NCBI GenBank assembly: GCA_002451165.1
Contig: DKBH01000039.1
Location: forward strand, 1-52,598
Reading direction: 5' to 3'
Length of the DNA stretch: 52,598 nt
Source: Nitrospiraceae bacterium UBA6905
Lineage (GTDB): Bacteria > Nitrospirota > Thermodesulfovibrionia > Thermodesulfovibrionales > UBA6898
Both the position numbers and the translations under genes were made by a program. Each line of letters starts with the position of its first letter. The first letter of the stretch is position 1. A model generated the notes under the pieces. That model ran no database searches, had not been told where the DNA came from, and was given only the letters and a program-made list of their open reading frames with translations. Below, one piece after another: positions 17,418 through 25,562 of this stretch.

Positions 17418-18110
17418 ATGGAAGACCTCAAGACATCAGAAACATGGCGCGTCTTTAGAATTCAATCTGAACTTGTGGAGGGGTTTGAGACTCTTCATGA
17501 CATCGGCCCAGCTGTTTCAATCTTCGGCAGTGCGCGGATGCGTCCGGGGCAGAAGTATTATGACGATGCGGTGACTGTAGCAAAGTTGCTTGCCGATGAT
17601 GGCTTCGCGATCATCACCGGCGGCGGTCCGGGCGTTATGGAGGGTGCCAACAAAGGGGCAAAAGAGGGGAAGGCTCATTCCGTAGGGTTGAATATCGAGA
17701 TACCAGCTGAGCAGCTGCCGAACAAATATCAGGACATCAGCCTATCCTTCCGTTATTTCTTTATCAGGAAGCTGATGTTCATCAAGTATGCCCTTGCGTA
17801 TATCATTTTCCCCGGCGGTTTCGGGACTATGGACGAACTCTTCGAAGCGCTTACCCTTGCACAGACGAAGAGGATTAGGTCATTTCCGATCATTCTGTAC
17901 GGTTCAGAGTACTGGAAAGGCCTGTTTGACTGGATGAAGACTACGCTGATTACACATGGTACCATCGGAAGAGAGGACTTTGCTCTTTTATCCATTGTTG
18001 ACAGTCCGGAAGAAATACGCTTTCTTATCAATGAGCATTTCCGGGTCTTTCGCGACTTACGACCGATGAAGAGGGCGAAGAAGCGTTCTGTGCGCAGCGC
18101 ACGGAGATAG
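17418..18110 (+). CDS. LOG-family (TIGR00730-type) Rossmann-fold protein
   Basis: A 230-residue protein with the two family signatures GGGPGVMEGANKGA and PGGFGTMDELFEAL. Family members are cytokinin-riboside-phosphate phosphoribohydrolases or nucleotide 5'-monophosphate nucleosidases that release the base from a nucleoside monophosphate. ATG 17418 is preceded by AGGAG nine bases away; a GTG two codons earlier is less well spaced. A basic tail (KRAKKRSVRSARR) ends the protein. The next gene starts two bases after its stop. Confidence 0.88.
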   Translation: MEDLKTSETWRVFRIQSELVEGFETLHDIGPAVSIFGSARMRPGQKYYDDAVTVAKLLADDGFAIITGGGPGVMEGANKGAKEGKAHSVGLNIEIPAEQLPNKYQDISLSFRYFFIRKLMFIKYALAYIIFPGGFGTMDELFEALTLAQTKRIRSFPIILYGSEYWKGLFDWMKTTLITHGTIGREDFALLSIVDSPEEIRFLINEHFRVFRDLRPMKRAKKRSVRSARR

Positions 18111-18112
18111 TC

Positions 18113-19270
18113 TTGGCATACGGCAGAATCTTCGTAACCTGCAGCCGGGGAGTAGATGCATATCTCGAGCGGGAGATAACGTCCCTTGGTTTTCCGGCAT
18201 TGGTTCGGACGCGTGCCGGGGTGGAGACTGAAGGTAGCATGAAAGATGCTATGGCCCTGAATCTGCAGCTGAGAACCGGACTCCGGGTGCTGTTCCGCGT
18301 AACGGAGTTTATCGCGCATGACCCGGCAGCTCTTTACCGTAAAATCACCGGAATTCCTTGGGAGGAGATCATACCCGTTGAGGGGTACTTCTGCATTACC
18401 TCGACGGTTGATACACCAAGTATTGACAACAGCCGATTCGTGAACCAGAAGTGCAAGGACGCAATTGCGGACCGGTTCATGAAGAAATTCGGCAACAGAC
18501 CAAATTCCGGTCCGGGGCGTGACAGGACAGTCATACATCTTCACTGGCAGGGTGAAATGGCTGCGGTATATATCGACACATCGGGGGAACCGCTGACGAG
18601 GAGAGGGTATCGTAAAGTCTCCTGGAAGGCCCCCCTTCAGGAGACACTGGCAGCCGTTCTTGTCATGGCAACAGGTTGGCATGATGAATGCGATTTTATC
18701 AATCCCATGTGTGGAAGCGGTACGATTGCTATCGAGGCCGCCCTACGAGGACTGAACAGACCTGCGGCTATTCTGAGGGAGAATTTCGGCTTCATGCATC
18801 TGAAGGGATATCGTACTAAGGAATGGGCCGAATTGAGAGCTGAAGTGAAAAGACAGGCGAAAAGCAGATTGAACAACAGGATTATTGCGACAGATGTTAA
18901 AGGTGAAGCGATAGACGCGGCACGAAGAAATGCGTGCGCTGCCGGCGTTGAACACGTTATCGAGTTCAAAAGGGCGGACTTTGCTGATACGGAGATACCG
19001 AACGGCAGCGGAATAGTGCTCATGAATCCTGAATACGGCGAGCGTATGGGCAGGAAGGAGGATCTTGAAAAGGTATACCAACGAATAGGAGACTTTCTGA
19101 AGCATGAATGCGGCGGGTATCGGGGCTATGTCTTTACCGGAAAAGCGGATCTTGCAAAAAAGATCGGTCTTCGTACAAGCCGGAGATTGACGTTCTTCAA
19201 TGGACCGATCGAATGCAGATTGCTCGAGTATGTCCTGTATGAAGGAAGCAGAAAGGATAGCCGGGCGTAA
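18113..19270 (+). CDS. THUMP-domain class I SAM RNA methyltransferase (RlmL-like)
   Basis: A 385-residue enzyme with an N-terminal THUMP/ferredoxin-like RNA-binding region (to about 160) and a C-terminal SAM methyltransferase. Motifs are FINPMCGSGTIAIEAAL for SAM binding and NPEYGERMG as the variant of the NPPYGER catalytic motif that methylates guanine N2, here with E for P. Family members modify 23S rRNA. The start is TTG 18113, with GGAGA six bases upstream and no better in-frame start nearby. Confidence 0.88.
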   Translation: MAYGRIFVTCSRGVDAYLEREITSLGFPALVRTRAGVETEGSMKDAMALNLQLRTGLRVLFRVTEFIAHDPAALYRKITGIPWEEIIPVEGYFCITSTVDTPSIDNSRFVNQKCKDAIADRFMKKFGNRPNSGPGRDRTVIHLHWQGEMAAVYIDTSGEPLTRRGYRKVSWKAPLQETLAAVLVMATGWHDECDFINPMCGSGTIAIEAALRGLNRPAAILRENFGFMHLKGYRTKEWAELRAEVKRQAKSRLNNRIIATDVKGEAIDAARRNACAAGVEHVIEFKRADFADTEIPNGSGIVLMNPEYGERMGRKEDLEKVYQRIGDFLKHECGGYRGYVFTGKADLAKKIGLRTSRRLTFFNGPIECRLLEYVLYEGSRKDSRA

Positions 19271-19458
19271 ACAGCCACCGGCATAAGTAAAGCCTACAGC
19301 TTTTGCGGGGAGCGGTTTCTCATGCTCGTGTGGCACCCTTTCTTTTTCCCAAAGATAGCAGCGGCAGACAAGGATGAAACGGTGATTATGGCAGCTTCGA
19401 AATACGGTATTGACCGAGATGCTGGTCGGTGATAGTATTTCCGAGAGGAGGAGGGGAT

Positions 19459-19740
19459 ATGGAAATATATGAAGACAAACGACGGCATATACGGTATCCC
19501 TATCTCGTCGATTTGGAATACATGCTCAAATCGCCCGCAACGGAAGACCCTCTGCAAGGAACAGTCGTAAACTTGAGCAGATCTGGCATGAGTCTTTTTA
19601 TCACAAGACCTCTTGATGTTGGACAGGAAATCATCATAAAGAGCATGTTGCCTAATTTGGCGCAGACGGTCATTGTGCGCTGGATACGGAAGGTGGAGGG
19701 ATGTTATAAGATCGGGGCAGAGCGTCTTGATCAGGGATGA
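19459..19740 (+). CDS. PilZ-domain protein
   Basis: A 93-residue stand-alone PilZ domain, the usual c-di-GMP receptor. The two ligand motifs are present: RRHIR near residues 8-12 and NLSRSG near 41-46, followed by the beta strands of the barrel. A GAGGAGGAGG ribosome site precedes ATG 19459. Diguanylate cyclase and HD-GYP-type genes lie 6 kb downstream, so the ligand is likely made by this neighbourhood among others. The effector output is unknown. Confidence 0.82.
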   Translation: MEIYEDKRRHIRYPYLVDLEYMLKSPATEDPLQGTVVNLSRSGMSLFITRPLDVGQEIIIKSMLPNLAQTVIVRWIRKVEGCYKIGAERLDQG

Positions 19741-19912
19741 TCAAGGTTGCAGCAGTCGTTCCTAAAGAAATAATCGACCAGATGGCGTTTGCACTATATC
19801 ATACGGAGTAAACGCGGTCATGTTTGAGCATATCGGCCGAGAAACCGCGTATGGTAAAATTATGAGGAGATTGACGACCGTGAAGTAGAATAGAGCGGCG
19901 GAAGGAGGACAT

Positions 19913-20260
19913 ATGAAATGTACTGCAAATGAAAGACGTATCGCGGTGTTACTGAATCATGCAGGAAAGGTATTATTATTGTTCTTTCTCCTTATCCTCA
20001 TATATGTCTCGCGCGGCGCATCTGCCGAAGCTGCATCGAAGGAAGATTGTATAGCTCGATACCAACAAAAGGCTAAATGCCAGGCTGCAACGTATATCAT
20101 CGCTGAGACATGCAGGTGCAAATTCGACAGCAACTGCAGATATCCGAACAGCAAAGCCATTGCATGCATTTTGGATTCTATTGGAGATGTGCAGGACAAT
20201 ACCGCTGCCTATCTGATGAGGAACTCATGCATCCAGAAGAACCTTATGACCGGACAATGA
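19913..20260 (+). CDS. Small secreted cysteine-rich protein, unknown function
   Basis: A 115-residue protein that I do not recognise. Residues 1-40 are a signal peptide: basic start, hydrophobic LLLFFLLILIYV, and an ASAEA cleavage region. The mature 75 residues hold seven cysteines (EDC, AKC, ETCRC, SNC, AIAC, NSC), suggesting disulphides in the periplasm or a metal or haem site. A GGAGG ribosome site lies four bases before the ATG. It sits alone between a PilZ gene and an M3 peptidase gene. Confidence 0.6.
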   Translation: MKCTANERRIAVLLNHAGKVLLLFFLLILIYVSRGASAEAASKEDCIARYQQKAKCQAATYIIAETCRCKFDSNCRYPNSKAIACILDSIGDVQDNTAAYLMRNSCIQKNLMTGQ

Positions 20261-20465
20261 GCGAGGAATACTTCGGAGGAAGCTGAAGTCGCTGCATGGG
20301 CCTTTTGGTATGGCAATAGTGGTTGCTCCTTTCGTAGCGCGGAACTGACGAAGCATTCAAGCACCGGAAATAATTTCTACGGAACCGCATGCCAGGAATT
20401 CGGTGAAACCTCTCATGAACCTGTCCGTGGCATTAAAATCTATATGAGTGAAAACAGGAGTTACT

Positions 20466-22304
20466 ATGACGAAGAAAATCGCCAAGCAGGCAACAATCAT
20501 ACAGCATACCTGGAATCTCAAGCCTTTCTTCGATGGTGACGATGATCCGCGAATTGAAAAACAGAAAAAAAATATCCAAAAGCGGAGTTTTATGTTTGTT
20601 CGGAAGTGGCAGAACCGGAAGGATTACCTGAAAGATCCGGCGGTACTTGCGCAGGCGCTCAAAGAATACGAGCGGTGGATGAGGCAATACGGGACTGACG
20701 GCAATCCCGGTTATTACTTCTGGCTACGCTCACAGACCGACAGAAACAATCCTGAACTCAAAGCTAGATATAACAAGATCGAGGAGTTCAGCAAGAAGGT
20801 AGGAAATGACATGCAGTTTTTTCATCTGAGGATCGCGAAGATCCCGCAGTCGCTGCAGTCAAAATTTCTTCGCTGCTCGGAGCTTAAAAAATATCGCCAC
20901 TTTCTGGAACGCATATTTGCCGAATCGCAATACCTCCTCAGCGAACCTGAGGAAAAGATCATGAACCTCAAGTCTGCAACATCTTACGGAAATTGGGTAA
21001 GGATGACCGCCGACTTTCTTTCGCGGGAGGAGCGTAGGGTATTGCGAGAGGACGGGTCGTCCGCAATGTTGCCGCTACCTGAGATCTTGAGCCTTCTCAA
21101 CAGTCAAAAGAAAAATGTCCGGGATAGGGCGAACAGGGAATTCAATGATATTTTAAGAGCCCATGTTGATGTTGCCGAGATCGAGATGAACTCCATCCTT
21201 GCGAACAAGAAAATTGATGACGAGATCAGAAAAGTGCCGCGACCTGATCTTCTCCGGCACATCAGTGACGATATCGATAGCGGGATTGTCGACGCGCTCA
21301 TCAGCGCTGTTTCAGAGCGGTTTTCGATTGCCCGGGAATTTTATATGCTCAAAGCCGAACTGATGGGAAAGAAGAAGTTGCTCTATCATGAACGAAACGT
21401 GGATTACGGAAACATCACGAGAAGATATTCGTATCGAGAAGCAACGAATCTTATGCAAAGTGTTTTTGCCTGTCTTGACCGGCAGTTCGCCGATATCCTG
21501 GAAGGATTCATCAGAAAAGGCCAGATTGATGTATACCCCAGGAAGGGGAAAAGCGGTGGGGCATTTTGCGTGCATCATCTCATTTCCCAGCCGACCTATA
21601 TCCTTCTCAATCATACGAATAAGCTTTCTGATGTGCTCACCTTTGCACACGAGCTCGGCCACGGTATCAACAATGAACTGATACGCGGAAAGCAGCACAG
21701 CCTGAATTTTGGTACGCCAACATCGACCGCCGAGGTTGCAAGCACGTTCATGGAGGATTTCGTGCTGAAGGAAATTCTCCGGGATGCTGACGACGAACTT
21801 CGTCTCAGCGTCATGATGATGAAGCTCAGGGATGACGTCTCTACGATATTCAGACAGGTTGCTTGCTACCGGTTCGAGCAGGAACTCCATCGGGTATTCA
21901 GGAAGAGGGGATATCTATCAAAGGAAGAAATCGGTCGGCTGTTTCAGACGCATATGGCAGCCTATATGGGAGATGCCGTCGAACAATCGGGCGGTTCAGA
22001 GTTCTGGTGGGTATACTGGAGTCATATCCGCCAGTATTTTTATGTCTATTCCTATGCGAGCGGCCTCCTGATTTCTAAATCCCTTCAGAACTTAGTGAAG
22101 CGGCAACCGGCATTTATCGAAAAGCTGAAGGCTTTTCTGTCAGCAGGACTCTCGGCAAGTCCAAGGAGCATCTTTCTAAATCTCGGTATCGATATAGCTG
22201 ATCGCGGATTTTGGGACAGCGGTATAGACGAGGTTGAGACTCTTCTCCGGGAGACGAGGGAATTGGCAATAAGACTGAGAAAGATCGGGAAGCAAAGAGC
22301 GTGA
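20466..22304 (+). CDS. M3-family oligoendopeptidase (PepF-like)
   Basis: A 612-residue zinc metallopeptidase. The catalytic HELGHG lies in TFAHELGHGINNELI near residue 398, and the downstream third ligand is in STAEVASTFMEDF. The length fits the PepF group, which degrades peptides of about 7-20 residues in the cytoplasm; no signal peptide is seen. I start at ATG 20466 with CAGGAG six bases upstream; an upstream GTG (20448) has no such site. It converges with the Crp/Fnr-type gene, and the 52 bases between them contain no clear terminator. Confidence 0.9.
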   Translation: MTKKIAKQATIIQHTWNLKPFFDGDDDPRIEKQKKNIQKRSFMFVRKWQNRKDYLKDPAVLAQALKEYERWMRQYGTDGNPGYYFWLRSQTDRNNPELKARYNKIEEFSKKVGNDMQFFHLRIAKIPQSLQSKFLRCSELKKYRHFLERIFAESQYLLSEPEEKIMNLKSATSYGNWVRMTADFLSREERRVLREDGSSAMLPLPEILSLLNSQKKNVRDRANREFNDILRAHVDVAEIEMNSILANKKIDDEIRKVPRPDLLRHISDDIDSGIVDALISAVSERFSIAREFYMLKAELMGKKKLLYHERNVDYGNITRRYSYREATNLMQSVFACLDRQFADILEGFIRKGQIDVYPRKGKSGGAFCVHHLISQPTYILLNHTNKLSDVLTFAHELGHGINNELIRGKQHSLNFGTPTSTAEVASTFMEDFVLKEILRDADDELRLSVMMMKLRDDVSTIFRQVACYRFEQELHRVFRKRGYLSKEEIGRLFQTHMAAYMGDAVEQSGGSEFWWVYWSHIRQYFYVYSYASGLLISKSLQNLVKRQPAFIEKLKAFLSAGLSASPRSIFLNLGIDIADRGFWDSGIDEVETLLRETRELAIRLRKIGKQRA

Positions 22305-22356
22305 CGGCTAGCCGTTCGCAAGCTAAAGCTGTAGGATAGGGCCCGATGCCTCAAAA

Positions 22357-23055
22357 TCAGCGCCGGGAAGAAAGCCGTGGGAGCGCCGAAAGAAATACGG
22401 GATGAAGATGAATGTGTTTATTCTCCAGTATCGTGATCTCTTTGTCTTTCTGCCATCGGTCAAGGACGCGGGTTACCGTCTCTCGGGTTATGCCGGCCAT
22501 ATTCGCAATATTCTGATGGGTCAGCTTGAGGTTCAGGGTGATCCCTTCGGCGCTTCTTTCGCCGTATTCACCTAAGAGTATTGCAAAGAGCATCTTAATG
22601 CGCTGTGCAGCATTGTTGAAGTTGAGCATCTGAATGGTATTCCAGGAATCACGGAGCCTGGCACAAAGTATAATCAATAAATTCTCCACAACTTTAGGCT
22701 GTTCTGACATCAGATCATTAAACGCCTTTTTGGATATGATCGCCGTCTGCGTGTCTTCCAAGGCCAGGACAGTTGCCGGCATAGTTTTCCCGTCGATGAG
22801 CGACATTTCGCCAAAAAAATCCCCTGTTTTATGCATTGCAATAATAGTTTCCCTTCCGTCTTCAGTTGTTTGTATGACTTTTACACTGCCTGATAATATA
22901 GTGTACATATATTCGTTTGTATCTTCCTCATGCAATATTGTTTCATTTTTACCAAACAGTTTTATTTTCATCTTACTGCTGATTCGCTGGAGTTCTTGAT
23001 CTGTGAGTGAAGAGAAAAGCGGTATATGCTTCAATAAAATAATATCGTCTTTCAT
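22357..23055 (-). CDS. Crp/Fnr-family transcription regulator
   Basis: A 232-residue regulator: a cyclic-nucleotide-type beta roll (residues 1-120, with FGEMSLIDGKTMPATVLA as the ligand-pocket segment), a dimer helix and a winged helix (LTHQNIANMAGITRETVTRVLDRW). The cysteines of the Fnr iron-sulphur cluster are missing, so oxygen sensing of that kind is unlikely. The pocket has TMPA where cAMP-binding Crp has RSA, so the ligand is unknown. It lies 80 bases downstream of the HD-GYP-like gene and may be part of that operon. Confidence 0.9.
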   Translation of the reverse strand: MKDDIILLKHIPLFSSLTDQELQRISSKMKIKLFGKNETILHEEDTNEYMYTILSGSVKVIQTTEDGRETIIAMHKTGDFFGEMSLIDGKTMPATVLALEDTQTAIISKKAFNDLMSEQPKVVENLLIILCARLRDSWNTIQMLNFNNAAQRIKMLFAILLGEYGERSAEGITLNLKLTHQNIANMAGITRETVTRVLDRWQKDKEITILENKHIHLHPVFLSALPRLSSRR

Positions 23056-23135
23056 AATCTCTCCCTGTTCTCTTTCGTGTGCCGCAAGCTCTTGAGAGCG
23101 CCTGCATCATTCCGGTGAACAGCATTCATCCGATT

Positions 23136-25406
23136 CTACAACGTGGCTCTTTGTATCACCTTTGCGAGCGCAAATGCGACTGTAGGATCATACAAAGAAC
23201 CCGCACCCTGTATGATCTCCTCTATTGCTTTTTCCTTCGATACTTTCTTTCGGTAGGGTCTATCCGTCGTCATAGCAAAAAATGAATCGGCAACAGCAAT
23301 TACCCTTGCGAGTAGTGGTATGTCATCACCTTTTAGGCCATCGGGATATCCGGTACCATCATAGTGCTCGTGATGATGCAGAATCGCCTTCTTGATATCA
23401 TCTGAAAACTCAAGAGTATCCAGAAGAAAGACGGTATTATAAGGATGGGACTTGAGACTGCGGGATTCAGTTGACGAAAGCTTCTTTTTCATCAGAATGC
23501 TGTCATCAATGAGCGTCAGACCAAAATCGTAAACCAGAGAAATATATGGGGCAACGCGCTTTTCTTCTTCAGGTGCATCAATCTCATCGAGAATGCCGAC
23601 AATCAATTCTGTCAGCACAGACTGCTTTTTATGATATCTTTTCTCCGCGGTGATAAGGCTCTCAAAAGAGTTCATAAATCGTTTCAGATCTGATTCGTCG
23701 CATTCGCCGGATGTGAACTTGTTAACGAAATACGAAATGCGCTCACTAATCAATGATGCAATGCGGAAATCCGTGTCGGTAAGCTCTTCTGCATTCCTCT
23801 TATTGTTGATGTTGAGCACTCCCACAACTTTGTCCTGATACTTCAGCGGCAGCGCGATGAGCGATTTAGATGTATATTGCTTGATGCTTTTTTTCCCAAA
23901 TTTGGGATCGTTCTCGACATTTTCAATGAAGAGCGGTTTTCCCTCAATGGCAACCCAGCCTGCTATCTTGTCGCCCGGCCGGACCCGCGTGCGGCCGATG
24001 ATATCATCACTCAGCCCCCGGGAGCTCTTTATCGTGAGATCGCCTGTGAGCTGATCGGAAAGCATGATGGAACATATATCCACATTCAGCAAGTCCGAAA
24101 CATATTCGACAAACATATCGAGGGATGCTTTTATCGTGGTTTCTATTTTCTGTTCTGTATTCCTGAAGATCTTTATGCACAAAGAGCAGGTATCTTCACT
24201 ATTTTCGAATTCGACTTGCCACCGATGAACTTCCGCTACCTTCCGCGCAAGATAGAGTTTCACTGCCTCTTCAGATAAATCTGTATCAAAGAGCTTCTTT
24301 GGGTTCAATCGCCAGTTAACAACGGAGTCGGGCATCCTTCTACTGACATCCAAAAATACTTCCAGGAATTCATTCTCCTCGGTACGGATCCGTATAACAT
24401 CTCCATCCTCAAGATAATGACTGAGGCCCTCCAGCATATTCAGAAAAAACTGGTGGATTTTCAATTTATCTCCGACAATGTCCGAAATATCGTCCTTCAC
24501 AGAGAGTTCCAACCGCACATTTTTCTTTTTCAATTCATGGTGGAGTATCTTTGAATCAGCTATTTCTCTTAGGAGAACCGCGATGTTTATGATACTTTTG
24601 CTAATAACCTTTGTTTCATCCTCGAGACGTATGAAATCAAGAAGGTTTTCGATGACCGATATGAGCGTGCCGGTTTCCTGAGAAATGATAGTATAAAATT
24701 CCTTCCGGACATCCTTTTCTAGATTTTCGGCCTGCAGGAGATAATATATGGCCCCTTTTATGGAATTAAGAGGAGTGCGGAGTTCGTGAGAAACACGGAT
24801 AAGATAGTCCGTCTTTGCAACATCATCTTCCATGAGCTTCCGATTGATATCTTCAAGGTCGGCGGCTTTATGCTTTAACTGGTTCATCAAAAAGGCATTC
24901 TCGAGGGCGATAGCTGCCTGATTAGCAATGATCTTCATCAAATCAAATTCATCTTCACTAAACGGTGCACCATCCCGTTTGTCATTGATATTGAATACAC
25001 CGAGCGTTTTTTTTCTACTCATAATAGGACAGGAAATGAACGATTTCGTTTTGTATCGGTCCCTTTTTTTGCCTTTAAAACGGGGGTCCTGCTCAATATC
25101 CTCAACGAGGAACGGTATGCTGTCTTTCGCAACAGTGCCGGCGATACCCTCCCCGATTTTTGCTTTATAATCCCTAATGAACTGGGTATCAATATCCCGT
25201 GCAGCAAGGATATACAATTCTCCCTTTTCATTAATGAGCATCAGAGAACCCTTTTCTGCATTGGTATAATTGACGGCAACATCAAGAAGGAGATTGGCGA
25301 CAGAAGTTATATTGTCCATCGCGACAATGGCGCGGGATATCTCCTGGAATATCTCAAACTTCCTCTTCAGCAAAAAAGTGCTGTCATGATCCATTCTTAC
25401 GCTCAT
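23136..25406 (-). CDS. GAF - histidine-kinase-like - GAF - HD-GYP fusion, both output domains degenerate
   Basis: A protein of about 756 residues (Met at 25406; an upstream in-frame Met at 25493 would add 29 non-conserved residues). Domain order is GAF, HisKA with an intact H-box (RVSHELRTPLNSIKG), an ATPase-like domain, a second GAF, then HD-GYP at the C-terminus. The ATPase domain keeps the fold (AVKLYLARKVAEVH) but has lost the N-box Asn (NMLEGLSHYL) and the DxGxG loop (LDVSRRMPD). HD-GYP keeps HHHEHYDGTGYPDGL, but the HDxGK metal motif is YDFGL. Known relatives phosphorylate partners or hydrolyse c-di-GMP; here both activities are doubtful and a scaffold or sensor role is possible. The diguanylate cyclase gene lies just upstream on the same strand. 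Confidence 0.82.
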   Translation of the reverse strand: MSVRMDHDSTFLLKRKFEIFQEISRAIVAMDNITSVANLLLDVAVNYTNAEKGSLMLINEKGELYILAARDIDTQFIRDYKAKIGEGIAGTVAKDSIPFLVEDIEQDPRFKGKKRDRYKTKSFISCPIMSRKKTLGVFNINDKRDGAPFSEDEFDLMKIIANQAAIALENAFLMNQLKHKAADLEDINRKLMEDDVAKTDYLIRVSHELRTPLNSIKGAIYYLLQAENLEKDVRKEFYTIISQETGTLISVIENLLDFIRLEDETKVISKSIINIAVLLREIADSKILHHELKKKNVRLELSVKDDISDIVGDKLKIHQFFLNMLEGLSHYLEDGDVIRIRTEENEFLEVFLDVSRRMPDSVVNWRLNPKKLFDTDLSEEAVKLYLARKVAEVHRWQVEFENSEDTCSLCIKIFRNTEQKIETTIKASLDMFVEYVSDLLNVDICSIMLSDQLTGDLTIKSSRGLSDDIIGRTRVRPGDKIAGWVAIEGKPLFIENVENDPKFGKKSIKQYTSKSLIALPLKYQDKVVGVLNINNKRNAEELTDTDFRIASLISERISYFVNKFTSGECDESDLKRFMNSFESLITAEKRYHKKQSVLTELIVGILDEIDAPEEEKRVAPYISLVYDFGLTLIDDSILMKKKLSSTESRSLKSHPYNTVFLLDTLEFSDDIKKAILHHHEHYDGTGYPDGLKGDDIPLLARVIAVADSFFAMTTDRPYRKKVSKEKAIEEIIQGAGSLYDPTVAFALAKVIQRATL

Positions 25407-25562
25407 TATACTAAATAACCTCGCCGAGTCATACTCAATATTTTTGCTTCCCGCCGGGAGGCGATGTCGCCATGTCAGCTTGCTTTGCAGCACCCTGATT
25501 TCAGAACAAGGGGCAGGCGCTGTATTTTCACTATGTCTTCCCCTATCACCGCCGTAGTGAAC

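Noticed and set aside
19738..19812. Twenty-four-codon frame overlapping the PilZ stop (ATGA)
   Set aside because: Very short, with no known family; the overlap alone does not establish a gene.
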